A DNA stretch of 64,000 nucleotides from Micractinium sp. NFX-FRZ (lineage: Eukaryota > Chlorophyta > Trebouxiophyceae > Chlorellales > Chlorellaceae). Shown here piece after piece: positions 51,724 through 63,489 of this stretch; the stretch's first letter is position 1, and each line of letters starts with the position of its first letter. The DNA is taken from positions 62,001 to 126,000 of the forward strand of contig JAPTJF010000084.1 in NCBI GenBank assembly GCA_029339195.1. Reading direction: 5' to 3'. A program made the translations under genes and the position numbers. The notes beneath the pieces were generated by a model. The model searched no databases, had not been told where the DNA came from, and saw nothing but the letters and a program-made list of their open reading frames with translations.

Positions 51724-52389
51724 TCAGACCACCGCATAGCCCTGCTGAGCTGGCGTGCCGCTGTAGTGCACAGCAGCGGTGCCCCCGCTGTAGGGCACTG
51801 CATCCGGGGCGACATCTGGCTCCTCGTACTGCTGCTGCTGCTGCTGCCCCGGCCGCTGCTGCTCCTGCTTTGGCTGCTTGTCCTTCTTGCTGCCGCCAAA
51901 TATCTTCTTGAAAATGTTGGCCACCACAAAGGGTGCCTTCTGCACGCCGTGCTTCATTTTCTTCCGCTTCTGTAGGGGCAGCAAGGGTGGGACAGGCTGT
52001 GGGTGGGGCTAGACGAGCCATCTGCATGCAGCAGCGCACGGCGGCAATTGCAGGCACACGTCTGCCTCTTGCTCCGCCAGCCGCACACCTCATACGCCTC
52101 CCTCTCCTCTGCATCGTTTTGGTCCACAGTGTACGCGTCCTGTAGAACAATGGATGTGGAGATAGAAAGGGAAAGACTCAAGAGGGACATAGGGAGGCGG
52201 GCACGGGCAGCGGCCATAGTACAGACCGTGTGAGATGCCATGGAACTGGTTCTCTGCGCCCGGCGGTGGCGCAGCCCACAGCTGAGCAGCGGATGCGGGC
52301 TGCGGTTGCCGTCGCGCCTGCCGCACCCCCTTCCTAACACGAGTAACAAGCGCCGCGAGCTGCTGCACAAACCGAAGCGCGCCGGACAT
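51724..52389 (-). CDS. small basic hypothetical protein with Gln-rich tail
   Basis: No family recognised. Two exons are well supported: 52089-52139 (DAYTVDQNDAEEREAYE) and 51724-51969, joined in frame and ending in a stop at 51724. The latter encodes a Lys-rich segment KRKKMKHGVQKAPFVVANIF, then KKIFGGSKKDK, a poly-Gln run and a Tyr/Gly-containing C-terminus. A first exon from the ATG at 52389 (Arg/Gln-rich, MSGALRFVQQLAALVTRVRK) is plausible, but its donor could not be placed in phase. The start is therefore provisional. Both splice acceptors follow a clear pyrimidine tract. Confidence 0.45.
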
Positions 52390-52912
52390 GGCGTGCGAGC
52401 TTGCCCTCTCTGTAACCTTGCGCCGGAGCTACCTGCTGCTCAGCCTGCTCACCAGTCGCGAGACGCCCTTGCGCCAGCCCTTGATAATGAGGCGCACCGG
52501 CACCATAGCTGTAGGTTCGGTGGTTTGTGCTGCGTTCCGTGCGTAGGAGGCGAGGTTTCACTCTGTGCGTGTGTGCGTTACTGATGGAGTGAGGGAGGCG
52601 GGATACCGCACGCCGCATATCTACACCGGGCATGTGCCCCCCCCACCTGGCAGGCGGCGGCGACACCTGGCACCACACGTCGGTCATGCCGTGCCCTTGG
52701 TTACACCCTCCCCCCCAGAGCTGTACCTGCTGTCACGAATCCAAAGCAGTTCTCGTCACAAGTCAGTGTTGTCAGTCAAAGGAAGCAGCAGTAACAAGTA
52801 ACCGAGCGGCACCGTGGTGCGCGCTCCCGAGATACCCTTCTGCCGCGCCACGCCTGCTGAGGGAAGCACAAGTTGCGAGCCTGCCCGACCGGCCGCGCCT
52901 CCTGGCGTCACA
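52390..52912. other. short intergenic region downstream of the MenA gene
   Basis: No gene supported. Contains a minus-strand TGTAA at 52705-52701, about 210 bases after the MenA stop. Confidence 0.5.
52701..52705 (-). promoter_or_regulatory. putative polyadenylation signal of MenA
   Basis: Minus-strand TGTAA about 210 bases after the stop. Assigned by motif and position only. Confidence 0.4.
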
Positions 52913-55900
52913 TCACATCAGGGTGGACAGGAGGAGGCCCAGCACCAGCATGCCGCTGAAGGCGATGTGCCACTTGGTCGCCAGGAATTTGAGGGTCTTC
53001 AGGCCGTCGGGGTCTGCAGAGCGCCGTGGTAGGGCACGGGTGCGTCAACGACGGTGTGTCAAGGACGGTCCCTAAGGGTGGACTTGTGTGCACGCCTCCT
53101 TTCCGTGAGCTCGGTTAAAACTGCCACCCACTCTTCATGTTGTGTCCAGCCAGTTTCACAAGCCCGTCCCCGCCATGCAGAGGCCCCACCAGCCAACACC
53201 AGGCCGGCACACTCAAAAGCAGCCGCAGGAGCACACCACCAAATCCCACGGCCCAGTCAGTCATCATGTCGGTCTCCGCCCGCTTCACCACCTCGCCCGC
53301 CACCATGCCAAAACAGCCGATGTGAGGCAGCACGCATTCATTCAAAGCAGAGCCTTGCTGGCCCACTCACTCAGCATGTTGGTCTCCGCCAGCTTCACCA
53401 TCTCCCCAGCCAGCCCATAGGCCACCACGGCCGAGGTGAAGCAGGAGAAGGGGAGGTAGCCGGTCACGCTGAGCACCAGGGTGGAGATGTAGGTGAAGCC
53501 CACGCTGAACTTGAGCACCTGTGGGAGATCAAGGCAGGGGCAGAGGGGTGGAGCGGCAGCAGCCAGTGGGTGCTGTGTGGTGGGGCATGGCTAGCCAGCA
53601 CGCAGCAGTAGGAGTGGAGTGGCAGCGCAGGCAGGAGGCAAGTGGTGAGCGCGGCGTGGTGAGTGGGGCTGGTCGGTGTGCGGTGCAGCAGCCCGTGCTG
53701 TGCAGGCGGGCGAAACGCCAGGAGAACGACTCTGAAAACGTCGCCCCTGCTGCCCGCCGGGCTGCCACCCCGCCACCCTTGCTGCTGCTGCCCTCGCTGA
53801 CCCCGCCCCAGCCCAGAGAGTGGTGCCTCACCTCCGTGGCCTTCTTTGTTCCCAGCCGCACCAGGGGCGACATCTTGCCGTGCGCGCGGTCGCCCTCAAT
53901 CTGCGGTGCGTGGGCAGGCCGTGCGGGCAGGCAGGTGGGCAGCTAAAAGAAACGTGCGCCCCAGGTGGGACCAGGCCAGCCAGCAGCAGAATGCACCATC
54001 CCATCCACCCAGAAAGCGCGCTCAGGCTGGCGCCAACCCGGCACATCCATCCCTTCCAAGTGCCCCAACAACAACCACAACAATGGCTGTGACGACACAG
54101 CTCGTTTTGCACAACTGCCATACCTCACCCCACTCTCAGAAACTGATGACACAACACAAAGAGCAAACAGCGAGACCCCGCCTGGTGCAAGTGTGTGCGC
54201 AGCAGCCACCCCAGAGCAAGCAAGCGCACAGCAGGCCAGGACCCACCTGGTGGAAGTGTGCGCAGAAGAGGATGACGGTGGTGGTGACGCCCACCAGGCC
54301 GGACAGCGCCACAATCTGGTTGTTGAACACGGCCTGCGCGGGGCGCAGGGGCGGGGGCGCACAGCATGCACAGCGGGGTCACGTCATACAGCACAGCGCA
54401 GGGCAGGGGACAACATGGCAGCTGGGGATGAGCACGTCGCCTGCCCCAACCTCTCCACCCCTGCCCTGCCCTGCTGTGCTCTAGCTTCCTCGCTCTAGCT
54501 TCCTCTCTCCTGTGCTCCTTCCGCCCCCTCCCTCCCCGTGCCTGCCTCTCTCTCTCCCGCAGGGGCCCTCAGACCCGCTCCTCACCAGCGCCGGCGGCAC
54601 TTGCGCAAAGTAGAAGGCGCAGGTGGCGAGCGGGCCAAAGGCAAGGAAGCACAGCGGCTCGCCCAGGCCCAGGTAGCTCCACCTGCAGCGCAGGGGGACG
54701 CGCGTGTTGGCAGGCACACAGGCAGGTGGGCAGGCGGACGTGATGGGTAGGTAGGTGGGCAGGCAGGCAGGCAGGCAGGCAGGCGGGGTGTTGGGGGGAG
54801 CATGCAGATGCCAGTATCGTTTACTATGCGGGCCAGGCTTCGGTCCCCTTGTGACACATGCCCCATGGCAGTGGCCGAATCCAGCCGGGATCTGAGACCT
54901 GTGTGCCGAGCGCCAGCATGGCCTTGCTTGCTTGCTTGTTTTGGGCTTCAGTCCGTGTTTCCGCAACGAAACTTGCGACACAGCCTGAAGCCCTACAATA
55001 CCCTGACCCTTAGCTCCTACCCTACCCCACAATGGCCCACCTGAAGGGCGGCCCCTGGTACACATATCCCATGGCGATGGCGGCGTACAGCATCTTTGCA
55101 GCAAGCGGGTTGCCCTGCAGTGATGGAGGGTGCAGCGTGCGGCAGTCAGGAGGCAACACTTGCCCTGCTGGGGCCGTGCTGCCTGCTGCTGCGTCCCTGC
55201 CTCCATGCCGCCAGCACGCTGGCCATGCTGGCCACGCTGGCCCCCGCTCATGGCTTGCCGCCGAATGCAGGTACCTCGCCTGCCCTGCCTCCCTGCCTCC
55301 CAACATGCCCCGGCTGCAGCGGCCCTGCGCCCCCTTCAATCTTTCCCCTGGCCCCCGCACCGCCGACTGTAGCAGCCAGAAGAGCAGGCCGGTGCCGCTC
55401 AGCAGCAGGGCCGTGGCCAGCAGGAAGACCTTTTGTGCGGCCGCCTTGCCGCCCCCCAGCAGGTTGACCACGCTTTCGGGCTTGTGGCTGAGGTCGACGC
55501 CCGTGGCGCTGTCAAACACGTCATTGCTGTATGATGATGGTGTGGGCAGTGGGGAGCAGGAGGGAAGGGTTTGGGGTGAGGGTTAGGGGCGCAGAGCTGT
55601 CAGCTCACAATCAAACGCCGGCGTTCATCTTCCCAGACACACCCGTTTGCAGTACGACGAGTGGCGGGTCACGTCAAGACTGCCGCTGCACCGCCAGCTT
55701 GTGCGGAGCGCTTCCTCCACATCTGCATGCGCGGACGTCTCAACAAGCCCGCCTCTCCCTCCCCCTCCACCCTCCCCTCTCCATCTGTCTGTCCCTTCAG
55801 ATCCACACCTGAGGTTGAGCCACCCAATGATCGCGGTGGCAGCCACGCACAGCAGCAGCGTGCGCACCGGGTCCACAAACCCCGTCTGCGCAAACGCAGA

Positions 55901-56692
55901 CGCTGCGCTGACCTGCAGGCGGTGCGGGGCGGTGCAAGAGGGCCGCAACGCAGCGCCGGAACAGTCGGCAGGCAAGCTACAAGCGCTCCTGGCGGGCACA
56001 GGTAGCACAGCTGGGCGCCAGACCCTAAGCTGGCAAGCGGCGGCAGCAGCATGTGCGGTGGAGGGCGGCGAGCCGTGGCAGTGCTCGCCAGGAGCAGATA
56101 GTCACCCTCTGGTCCACGCCTGCACATCAGCGCTCTCGCCCCGACCGCCGGCCGCCTCGCCGCCAGCCAACGCTAGCAGGCGGCCCATGCTGCGCACCAC
56201 ACTGTGCGGCACCGCACTCCCTCTGCATGCTGACGTCTGACCCAACCTGCGCACGCAGCACAGCAACCAGCAATGCGCTGCAGACTTGATTCTACACCCA
56301 CTGCACCCACACCCACCCAACCAACCCACCAGGATGGGCGCCCACCCGACCGAATACATGGGCAGCTTGATCGCCCGCTTCCACAGCGCCCTTTGATCCT
56401 CTTCGCTCTGTGGCTGCAGCCGCACCGTGCCATCCGGATCAATGATGCTGTCTGCCTCGACCACCTCTGCCTGCTGCTGCTGCTGCTGCCGCGGGTCGCC
56501 GCTGGGCCACTGCCCTGCCGCCGCCGCTGGCCGCCGCTGTTGCCGGCAGCAGGGCAGCGGCCGGCAAACAAGGAGCGGCGCTGCTTGAATAACGGGTTGC
56601 CGCGACGCTGGCAACCGCTGGGACTGCCTCAGGCCGCACTGCAGCGCCGTTGGGCGGCAGGCGGCGCTGCCTGCTGCCTGTGCCGCTGCCAT
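52913..56692 (-). CDS. MENA: 1,4-dihydroxy-2-naphthoate phytyltransferase (MenA/ABC4), plastid
   Basis: UbiA-family prenyltransferase that attaches the phytyl chain to 1,4-dihydroxy-2-naphthoate in phylloquinone synthesis, giving the photosystem I quinone. Nine exons stay in frame from ATG to TGA, 402 residues: 56330-56692, 55809-55912, 55361-55526, 55041-55114, 54586-54682, 54247-54333, 53832-53900, 53371-53518, 52913-53013. A long Ala/Gln/Arg-rich transit peptide (about 100 residues) leads into RALWKRAIKLPMYSVGWAPI, typical of the plant enzyme. The first Asp motif NDVFD lies at about 157-161 and the second, IEGDR, at about 298-302. About eight hydrophobic spans follow the UbiA pattern. The other UbiA plastid enzymes (homogentisate transferases, chlorophyll synthase) fit less well because of the IKLPMYSV start and the ATGVDLSHKPESVVNLL stretch. 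Confidence 0.92.
53123..53415 (-). repeat. three tandem copies of an exon end in the MenA gene
   Basis: The true end of exon 8 (53371 up to about 53415, encoding GEMVKLAETNMLS plus donor) is followed in the intron by two decayed copies, at about 53252-53303 and 53123-53174, spaced about 107 and 130 bp. The middle copy keeps most bases but its donor GT is changed. The third is more diverged. Confidence 0.8.
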
Positions 56693-57119
56693 TGCCGCTG
56701 CCTACGGTTGAAATAAGCTCGGTTTGATCGCCTTGTACGTTTTGTGCGGCGATGGCACAATGCCTTGCACAGTGGGTGAGAAGAGCTCAGGTTTTGGCGG
56801 CAGCAGGCATTTCACGGCTGCCAAAAACAACAGCAAACGCAATCACACTGTCTGAGGAGGTGGGATTGCTTGCACGCAATCTCCAAGGACATTTTCTCAA
56901 CTGCAGCCGTCCCGGAGCACTGCAAGCTCAAGCGCGCTGTTCTGTCCCTCGGCCAGGACAGCAAATCGATTCGCTTGCTGCCATTTGCATGTGGTTGCCA
57001 TCATTTTTGTAGAGCGCTGCAGTAGCCAACACGACAGCCCCGGGAGCCGCGGCCTAAGCTAAACTTGGTCCTTTTACAGGTGCGCTGCGTGTCGGGCTCT
57101 CAGCCGCCCCTGTTCCGGC
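56693..57119. promoter_or_regulatory. putative bidirectional promoter region, MenA and five-span protein genes
   Basis: 428 bases separate two divergent start codons. The stretch is A/T-richer than its surroundings (for example around 56820-57005). No specific element was identified. The plus-strand gene start is provisional, so the true gap may differ. Confidence 0.4.
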
Positions 57120-60100
57120 ATGCACGCATTTGGATGTCGACAAGGGCGTCTGCAGCCGGTCAGCCCCCGAGCACCGCTGTGCAGCCAGCCTGGCTGCTCC
57201 CCCCGGTCCCGCAGCGCCGCTCCGCCTTGGCCCAGGCAGGTCCTCAAGCCGCACCCCCAGGCCGCACCCGCATCTCTCTCTGCCATGCCCTGCAGCCTGA
57301 GCGTCACCAACAGCGCCATGAGCAGCTCCGGCAATGCCAGCGGTGGATATTATAATGGCATCTGGACGCTCGTCCCAGAGCAGTGCCACCAGCGGGTGGA
57401 CCCCGGCAGCGCCAGCCAGCAGGTGGGCTTGCCAGCTTGCCTGGCCTTGTACCCACAGCTTTCCACTGCCTGAGAACAGAAGGTGTGACTCTCGAGCGTG
57501 GGCGTGCCTGTGCTCAACGCCTGGTTCGTGGCCCTGGATAGCCGCCCGCCGCAGCGCGACACTGCCCGCACGGCACTGCAATCGTGCAGCGCATCTAGCA
57601 GCGTGCGTCGTCCGTCAGTGTGGAGGGGCCAGATGGGGAGCGCCTCACACTTTTTCTTCTCAACAGGGCGGGCAGTAGAGAGCACGGCGACGGGTGGGCT
57701 GCCTGCACCTGCGCCTGCCTGATTGCCTGCCTCTTGGCCGCCATCCACCGAGCAGGGCAGCGAGGAGTTCCTCATCAATCGGTGGCGGGAGTATGTGGGC
57801 ACCCTCATGCCGGACCTGGTGCCAGGGATTGTGCTGGGATCCATCTCAGCCGCCGGCTTCCTCGTGTTTGTTGCATGGGTGAGCTGCCCGCCTGCCTGCC
57901 CGCCTGCCTGCCCGCCTGCCTGACTGCTGCCTGGCTGGCTGCCTGGCTCTGAGAAGGGGTGTGCAGGATGCATGCAGTACGCAGGGTCACTCCATCGGCA
58001 AGCGTGAGGCTGGTGTGAGCGCACGGGCCTTTAGAGCAGAGAGGGCGGCTGGGGCCTGCACGACCGGGCAGGACAGCAACACGGCCGTGCAGCAGATGAT
58101 GCTATCGCCGTCCCTGGCGCGCATGCCCGAGCTGCCGCCTGCAGGCGTTTGTGCGCTATGCCCGGCGGCACAAGATCCGAGCGGCCCGCCTGGGCAAGCG
58201 CGAAGCACGCGAACTGGCCAAGCAGGCCAGGCAGGCGGCAGCGGAGGGCGGCAAAACAGCGGGGCAGGCCGATGCAGGGGGCAAGGGCGCGGTGGATGGC
58301 CAGGGGGCACCACAGGGGCAGGCGCAGTTCCTCACTGCTGCAGAGCCTGCCGGGGAGCCGGAGCCGGGCGCAGCACAGGCGCAGCAAGCACAGCAGGCGC
58401 AGCAGCAGAGGAAGGTGCTGACAGGTGCGGCTGCATGGCAACACGGAGTGAGAGGCACGTGAATCGGGACTCGTGCTGCTTAGCCTGCCACGCACTGACC
58501 TGCGCATTCTGGCTCGAGACGCACACACAACGTGCTCTCCCCTCTCCCTCACCCCCCCCCCCCCCGGCCCCCTGCTTGCCTGCCTGCCTGCCCCGCCCCC
58601 GCAGCGGGGCGCCTGCTCAAGTGGGGCATCGTGCTGCTGGCGCTGGCCACCATCGGTGTCTCCGCCTGGGGTGGGTGCTGCAGGGGCGGAGGTGGGGTGG
58701 TGGACGTGGCATGGCGGGCGCGAGAGACAGGGGCGGTGGGGGGACGTCATGGCACCCCCGCGGGCGTTGCATACCAGGGTCGCGCGTTGGTCTGAGGGCA
58801 CAGCACCCGCCCCCTAGCTTGCCACGCTGCTCCCACAACAACGTGGCCCGCCATCGTGCCTCTCGATTGCATTCCTGCTGGGCACCCGCGCCTGGCCTGC
58901 TGCCTCCTTGTCAAATCAAACGCCTTACTGTGCACACTGTCCCTCCTCCATCACCAGTTCTCAAAATAGTTACACGTAATCCACACTTGTGTGTTGCTGC
59001 CTGTAGGTCTGGCTGAGTCGGTCATCGCCACAAACGGGCTGGTGGACAGCTTCTGGCTGCTGGTGGACCGGGCCCGCGAAATTGTGAGCGGCTGGCTGCC
59101 AGCGGCACAACACCTCGTGTGTGTTGTCGAAGGTCACTGGGGAGGCAGGCAGCCTTCAACGGCGACGGACGCTGAGCAGAGCCTGGTCAACGCCTGGGCT
59201 GTGCAGCCTGGCTGCTGCCTCGTGGCCCCAGCCTGCCCTGCCCACTCGCCTTCACCTCACTCCCTGCCCCCACTCACTCCCCCTCCCCTCCTCCCTGCCC
59301 CCACTCACACCACCCCCTCCTCCCTGCCCCCACTCACACCACCCCCTCCTCCCTGCCCCCACCCACCCACCGGGCCAGGTGCTGGACCTGGAGGCGTCGC
59401 TGGGCAGCCTGGGGGAGAGCTTGGGGGAGGTGGCGGGGACGCTGGACAGCGTGCAGGGGGTGCTGCAGAAGGTGGTGGACACAGTGGACGGCATCCCCGT
59501 CATCGGGGGTCTCATTGGTGGGTGGGGCAGGCACTGCTTGGGTGGTGGGGCAGGGAAGTGGGGGAAGGGGGCTTCTTGTGCCAGGGCGCCATAGGTGGGT
59601 GGGGCAGGCATTGCTCAAGTGCTGGGCGAGGTGGGGGAGGACTTTTATGTGCCGGGGCGCGTGCAGGCCATCCCCGCCATTGGGGGGCTCATTAGGTAGG
59701 GCAGGCATTGCTTGGGTGATGGGCGAGATGGGGGAGGGGCTTCTTGTGCCGGGCATCCTGTGATTGGGGGGCTCATATTAGGTGGGGCAGGCATTGCGTG
59801 GGTGGCGGGGAGGGTGCGCCTTTTTGCGCCAGGGCGCGTGCAGGGCGTTCTCCCAACAGTGGGGGGCCTTGTAGGTGGGGCAGGCGCTGCCTGGGTGCAG
59901 GTGGGTGGGAAAAAGTGGCATGCATAGCACACGAATTCAGGGCGTTCAGTGAACTGGTGGCTGCGTGCCCCCCCATGCCAGGGAGCGGGCTGCGGGTGCT
60001 GCAAAGGGTGGCTGGAGCTGTGGGAAGGGTCTCCATTGTCGGGGGCCTGATAGGTGGGCTCTGCTCATGGCAACTGCCCATCATACAGGCGTGCACATGC

Positions 60101-63100
60101 CGGCAGGGGCGGTGCACCGCTTGTGTTGGGCATGCAACACCCGCCGTGCTGCGCCTGTTCTAGTACACCGGCCCACAAACACACATACGCCTCGCCGGCC
60201 CCGCCCACACTGCCCACTGCTCTCCCTGCATGGCGCCGCTCGACAGGCACGAATGCTGTCTCCCGGCTGCCTGCTTCCCAATTGGCTGTCGCGTGCTTTG
60301 TTTGCAGCAGGCAATGTGCTGCAGCTGAACATCAATCATCCCACAGACGACTGCGGGGCCCACACCTTCAGCTAGCTCTCGATCACCGCTGACCCTGGTT
60401 CCATGCTGCGCTGCAGGCAAGGTGCTGCCCATGGATAAAATCAACGAGGTGCTGGGCCCGACCGCCGACTCCGCCATCGAGGCTATGGCCAGCGCTGCCA
60501 ACACCATCAATGACACGGTTGTGCCTATCATCAGCGACCAAGTGCTGCCGGTGAGACGGCTGCGATGAGCAGAAATGGGAGGGTCGCAGGCCAGGTGGCA
60601 GTGAGTTTCGAGGGGCTCAACCAGGCATCTATTGTGCAACGCTGCATGTACTGGCATGCCTCTGCTTGCCTTGGCTGCCTGCAGGCCATTGACAACATCA
60701 TGAAGAATGAGGACTGGACCACCAAGCTGCAGGACACGTGGTGGTACATCGTGATAGCTGGTGAGGGGCGGTACAGTTTCATCGGTACACCTCCAGCAGG
60801 GCTTCTGTTACTGACGAGGGTGGCGGAGGGGTCTAGGAGCGAGCATCGGGATCCGCGCCAGCTCGCTGCCTTCCCCGCTGCCGCTTCCCAAGCAGTCGCA
60901 GCGTGCCCATCCATGGCACCGCTGTCTGCATGCCTCCCACCCTCCCTCCTCCTGCCCCGATCGCTGTCCTCGTTACCCCTCCGTATCTTTCTTCTCACCC
61001 TCCCTCCTGCCTGCCTCCCTCCCTGCCCTCCCTGAAGTCCTGTTTGGGCTGCTCATCCTCATCTCTGCCGCCGTGGCCCTTGCCTCATTCCGCATGCGCC
61101 GCGGCGTGCTGGCCACCTCCCTGGTGGCGGCGCTGTGGGCGGTCAACGCTGTGGTCATGCTGCTGGGCCTGGGTGAGCCCAGCGTGCACAGCGCTGTGCA
61201 GCGGTGGCAACGACGGCCTTGTATGCCGACTTTGCTGGGCACGTTGCGTACACGTGTGCTGGCTCCCCACCTCGCTACCCTGCCGGCACGCACGCGTGAC
61301 CCTTTACCTGCCCCATTCACGGCCTCTAGCCCCTTTGCCCAGGCGCAAACAGCAGCGCCAAGCCAGGTGCCAACGATGCCTGCCTCTTCTCCAAGCGTCC
61401 ACTTCGCTTCGCTTCCTCCGCCCCCTCCTCCCAGGCATGCTCAACGGCGCAAAGTCGATCGCCAACGACGCCTGCCTCTACTCGGAGGACTATGTGTCTC
61501 GCCTGGTGGAGCAGAAGCTGGAGGGGGAGGCGCGAGAGATTGTGCGCACTGGCACTCTGTACTGCCTGTGCTGCTGACGCTGCCGCCGCCTGTGCAGCAG
61601 CAACCCTGCCTGTGCGCTGCACCGCCGCCTGTGCTGCTGCTGCTGGCAATGCCTGGGCTGCTGCTGACCCTGCCTGTTGCTGCTCAGTGGAAGCCACTCT
61701 GCGAAGCTGCGTGGGCTCCTGAGCGCTGCCCTCTTGCGCTCCTCCCCATCCCCTGACAGGCTGCCAACGCCCTGGACTATTACTTTGGCCGGGTGGACTT
61801 GGTGGACGCCTCGGGCGCCCCCCTGCTCACCAACGGCACGCAGGGGTGCGATGCGGAGCTGACGGCGGCACTGCTGAAGCAGATCATTGGCCTTGACCTG
61901 GCGGACCCGCTGGTGTATGCCTGGGTGGGTGGGGCGGGGCGGCATTGCAGGGGCGGGGTTGCTTGAGCTGCGGTGACGGGTGCGACGGGGTTTGCTGAGA
62001 CCCGGCTGAACACGGGCAGTTCTCAACGCCTGGCTCACGTTTTAGCCAAGCACACTGATGCTGCATTTCGTGGTGCGCCCTGTATGTGTGCACCCGGGGC
62101 GCGCATGCGCATTCTTTTCGCAGGGCATGGGGTGCCGGCATGCCAACACCTGGCTCCCCTCTGCCCCCCGCCCCGCCATTGCCGCAGCGCGTGGCCGAGC
62201 TGCTTCCCTCCATCAGCGGCCTGCTGGGCGGGCTGTCGCTGCCCACCATCCCTTTCGTAAACTTTGACCTAGACACAATCAAGGAGCCTGTGCTGGAGGC
62301 CAGCGACCAACTGCAAGGGCTGCTGGAGGACGGTGAGTGCCGGTGGGCGGTGGGCTGCGGGTGCACTCTGCGGGTTGTGGAGACGCTTCTGTTGCCTTTA
62401 CCAGGCCTTGGCAGCGCCGCTGCCTGGGCTTCCCTGCCACGTCTGATTGCGACATGTGCGCTCCCACCCACCCCCATATCCCTGCCCGTGTGCTGTCTCC
62501 CCCCTTGATCGCTTGCAGTCTGCAATGTGACGCAGCTGCTCATACGGGAGAACCACATCTGGCCCTTGTATGTGGTGAGTGGCATACACCCCTCGCTGCA
62601 GCCCGGCTCATCAAGCAGGACTTGGATCAAGCACAACACACGTGCCACGTTGCCATCCCCTTGCCACCTGCCTGCCCTGCATTCACGCCATCCAGGCGCT
62701 CGAGTGTGCACCCTGCTTACGGGATCCCCCTGCTGCGTGCGCCTCTGCCGCTGCCACCCGGCTGTGCAGGACGCCAAGACGTATGTGTGCTGCGACCTCA
62801 CGGAGGCGTTGCACAACATCTGGTGAGCCAGAACCTTGTGCCGTTGCTGCTTGCCGTAGGCGGGGTTGGTGGGTTGCGTGGGCAAGCGCCTGCCACGCCA
62901 TTGACCAAATTTTGGTATTGTAGAGACCAACAGCGACACCGGGAATGTCACTCGGGCGCCACCTGCATTCTACCGCTCTGTGTCACTACTGCAGGGTGCC
63001 CTGGACGGTGGCGGGGGTTCTGGCGCTGGTGCTGTCCCTCTTGGCCAGCGTACGGGTGGTGACCTCGACGCTGTCGCCGCATGGGAACACCGGCAGGGGG

Positions 63101-63175
63101 AAGGAGGCGAGCACCGCGGGCGACGGCGGCGACCAAGAGCAGGCGGCGGGCCCGTCGGGTGCTCTGCAAGGATAG
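57120..63175 (+). CDS. five-span membrane protein, prominin-like topology
   Basis: Predicted plasma-membrane or endomembrane protein resembling the plant/protist family of five-span transmembrane proteins (Arabidopsis AT2G12400-like), distantly like prominin in layout; function unknown. Sixteen exons in frame give about 703 residues: 57120-57422, 57756-57878, 58145-58424, 58605-58670, 59007-59083, 59379-59517, 59982-60053, 60417-60550, 60685-60760, 61038-61172, 61435-61541, 61760-61924, 62188-62332, 62519-62574, 62770-62822, 62995-63175. Spans lie at about residues 122-142, 238-258, 418-442, 448-470 and 645-667. A cytosolic Ala/Gln/Lys-rich loop separates spans 1 and 2. Two large loops (about 160 and 175 residues) separate spans 2-3 and 4-5; the latter holds CNVTQLL and TYVCCDLTEALHNIW, with the Cys pair and glycosylation sites expected outside the cell. 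The N-terminal exon lacks an obvious signal peptide, so the start may be wrong; exon 59982-60053 is optional. Confidence 0.75.
59261..59367. repeat. short tandem repeats in an intron of the five-span protein gene
   Basis: About three copies of a roughly 32-bp unit of the form CCCTCCTCCCTGCCCCCACTC, ending at the acceptor of the next exon and forming an extended pyrimidine tract. Confidence 0.75.
59490..60060 (+). repeat. array of degenerate copies of an exon end (IGGLI/G edge)
   Basis: The true exon end at 59495-59517 (CATCGGGGGTCTCATTG then a GT donor and GGGCAGGC) recurs in degenerate form near 59585, 59666-59700, 59757-59800 and 59845-59895. A fuller copy lies at 59982-60053 and still reads in phase. 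Unit length is roughly 70-110 bp. Confidence 0.75.
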
Positions 63176-63489
63176 CCATTGTACCATTGAACGCCATTGC
63201 ATCATTGAACTTACAATGTATGGTTGGTTTCTATTTTTTCAATTTGACTGCATGCCGGACAGTAGTGTTGACATCACATGGGGGATGAGCCGTAGCCTGG
63301 AGCGGCACTCGAGCTGCTGGCAACGCCGCTCCAGCTCGACCGCCCCAGCATGCACAGCAGAAGTGTTGAAACTGTGCGGCACATGCATTGGATAGCACCA
63401 TCGTACGCAACCCAGCTTATTTTGGTAACCGAAAAGGGAAAGGGCCAGAACACCAGATCGCCACTGGTGCAGAGAGCGCGACCCGAACC
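63176..63489. other. short intergenic region
   Basis: 3' flank of the five-span protein gene and 5' flank of the next gene. No coding region or TGTAA motif seen. Confidence 0.5.

Noticed and set aside
61884..62951. 355-codon minus-strand frame opposite the five-span protein gene
   Set aside because: Covers several well-supported plus-strand exons and shows no family resemblance.
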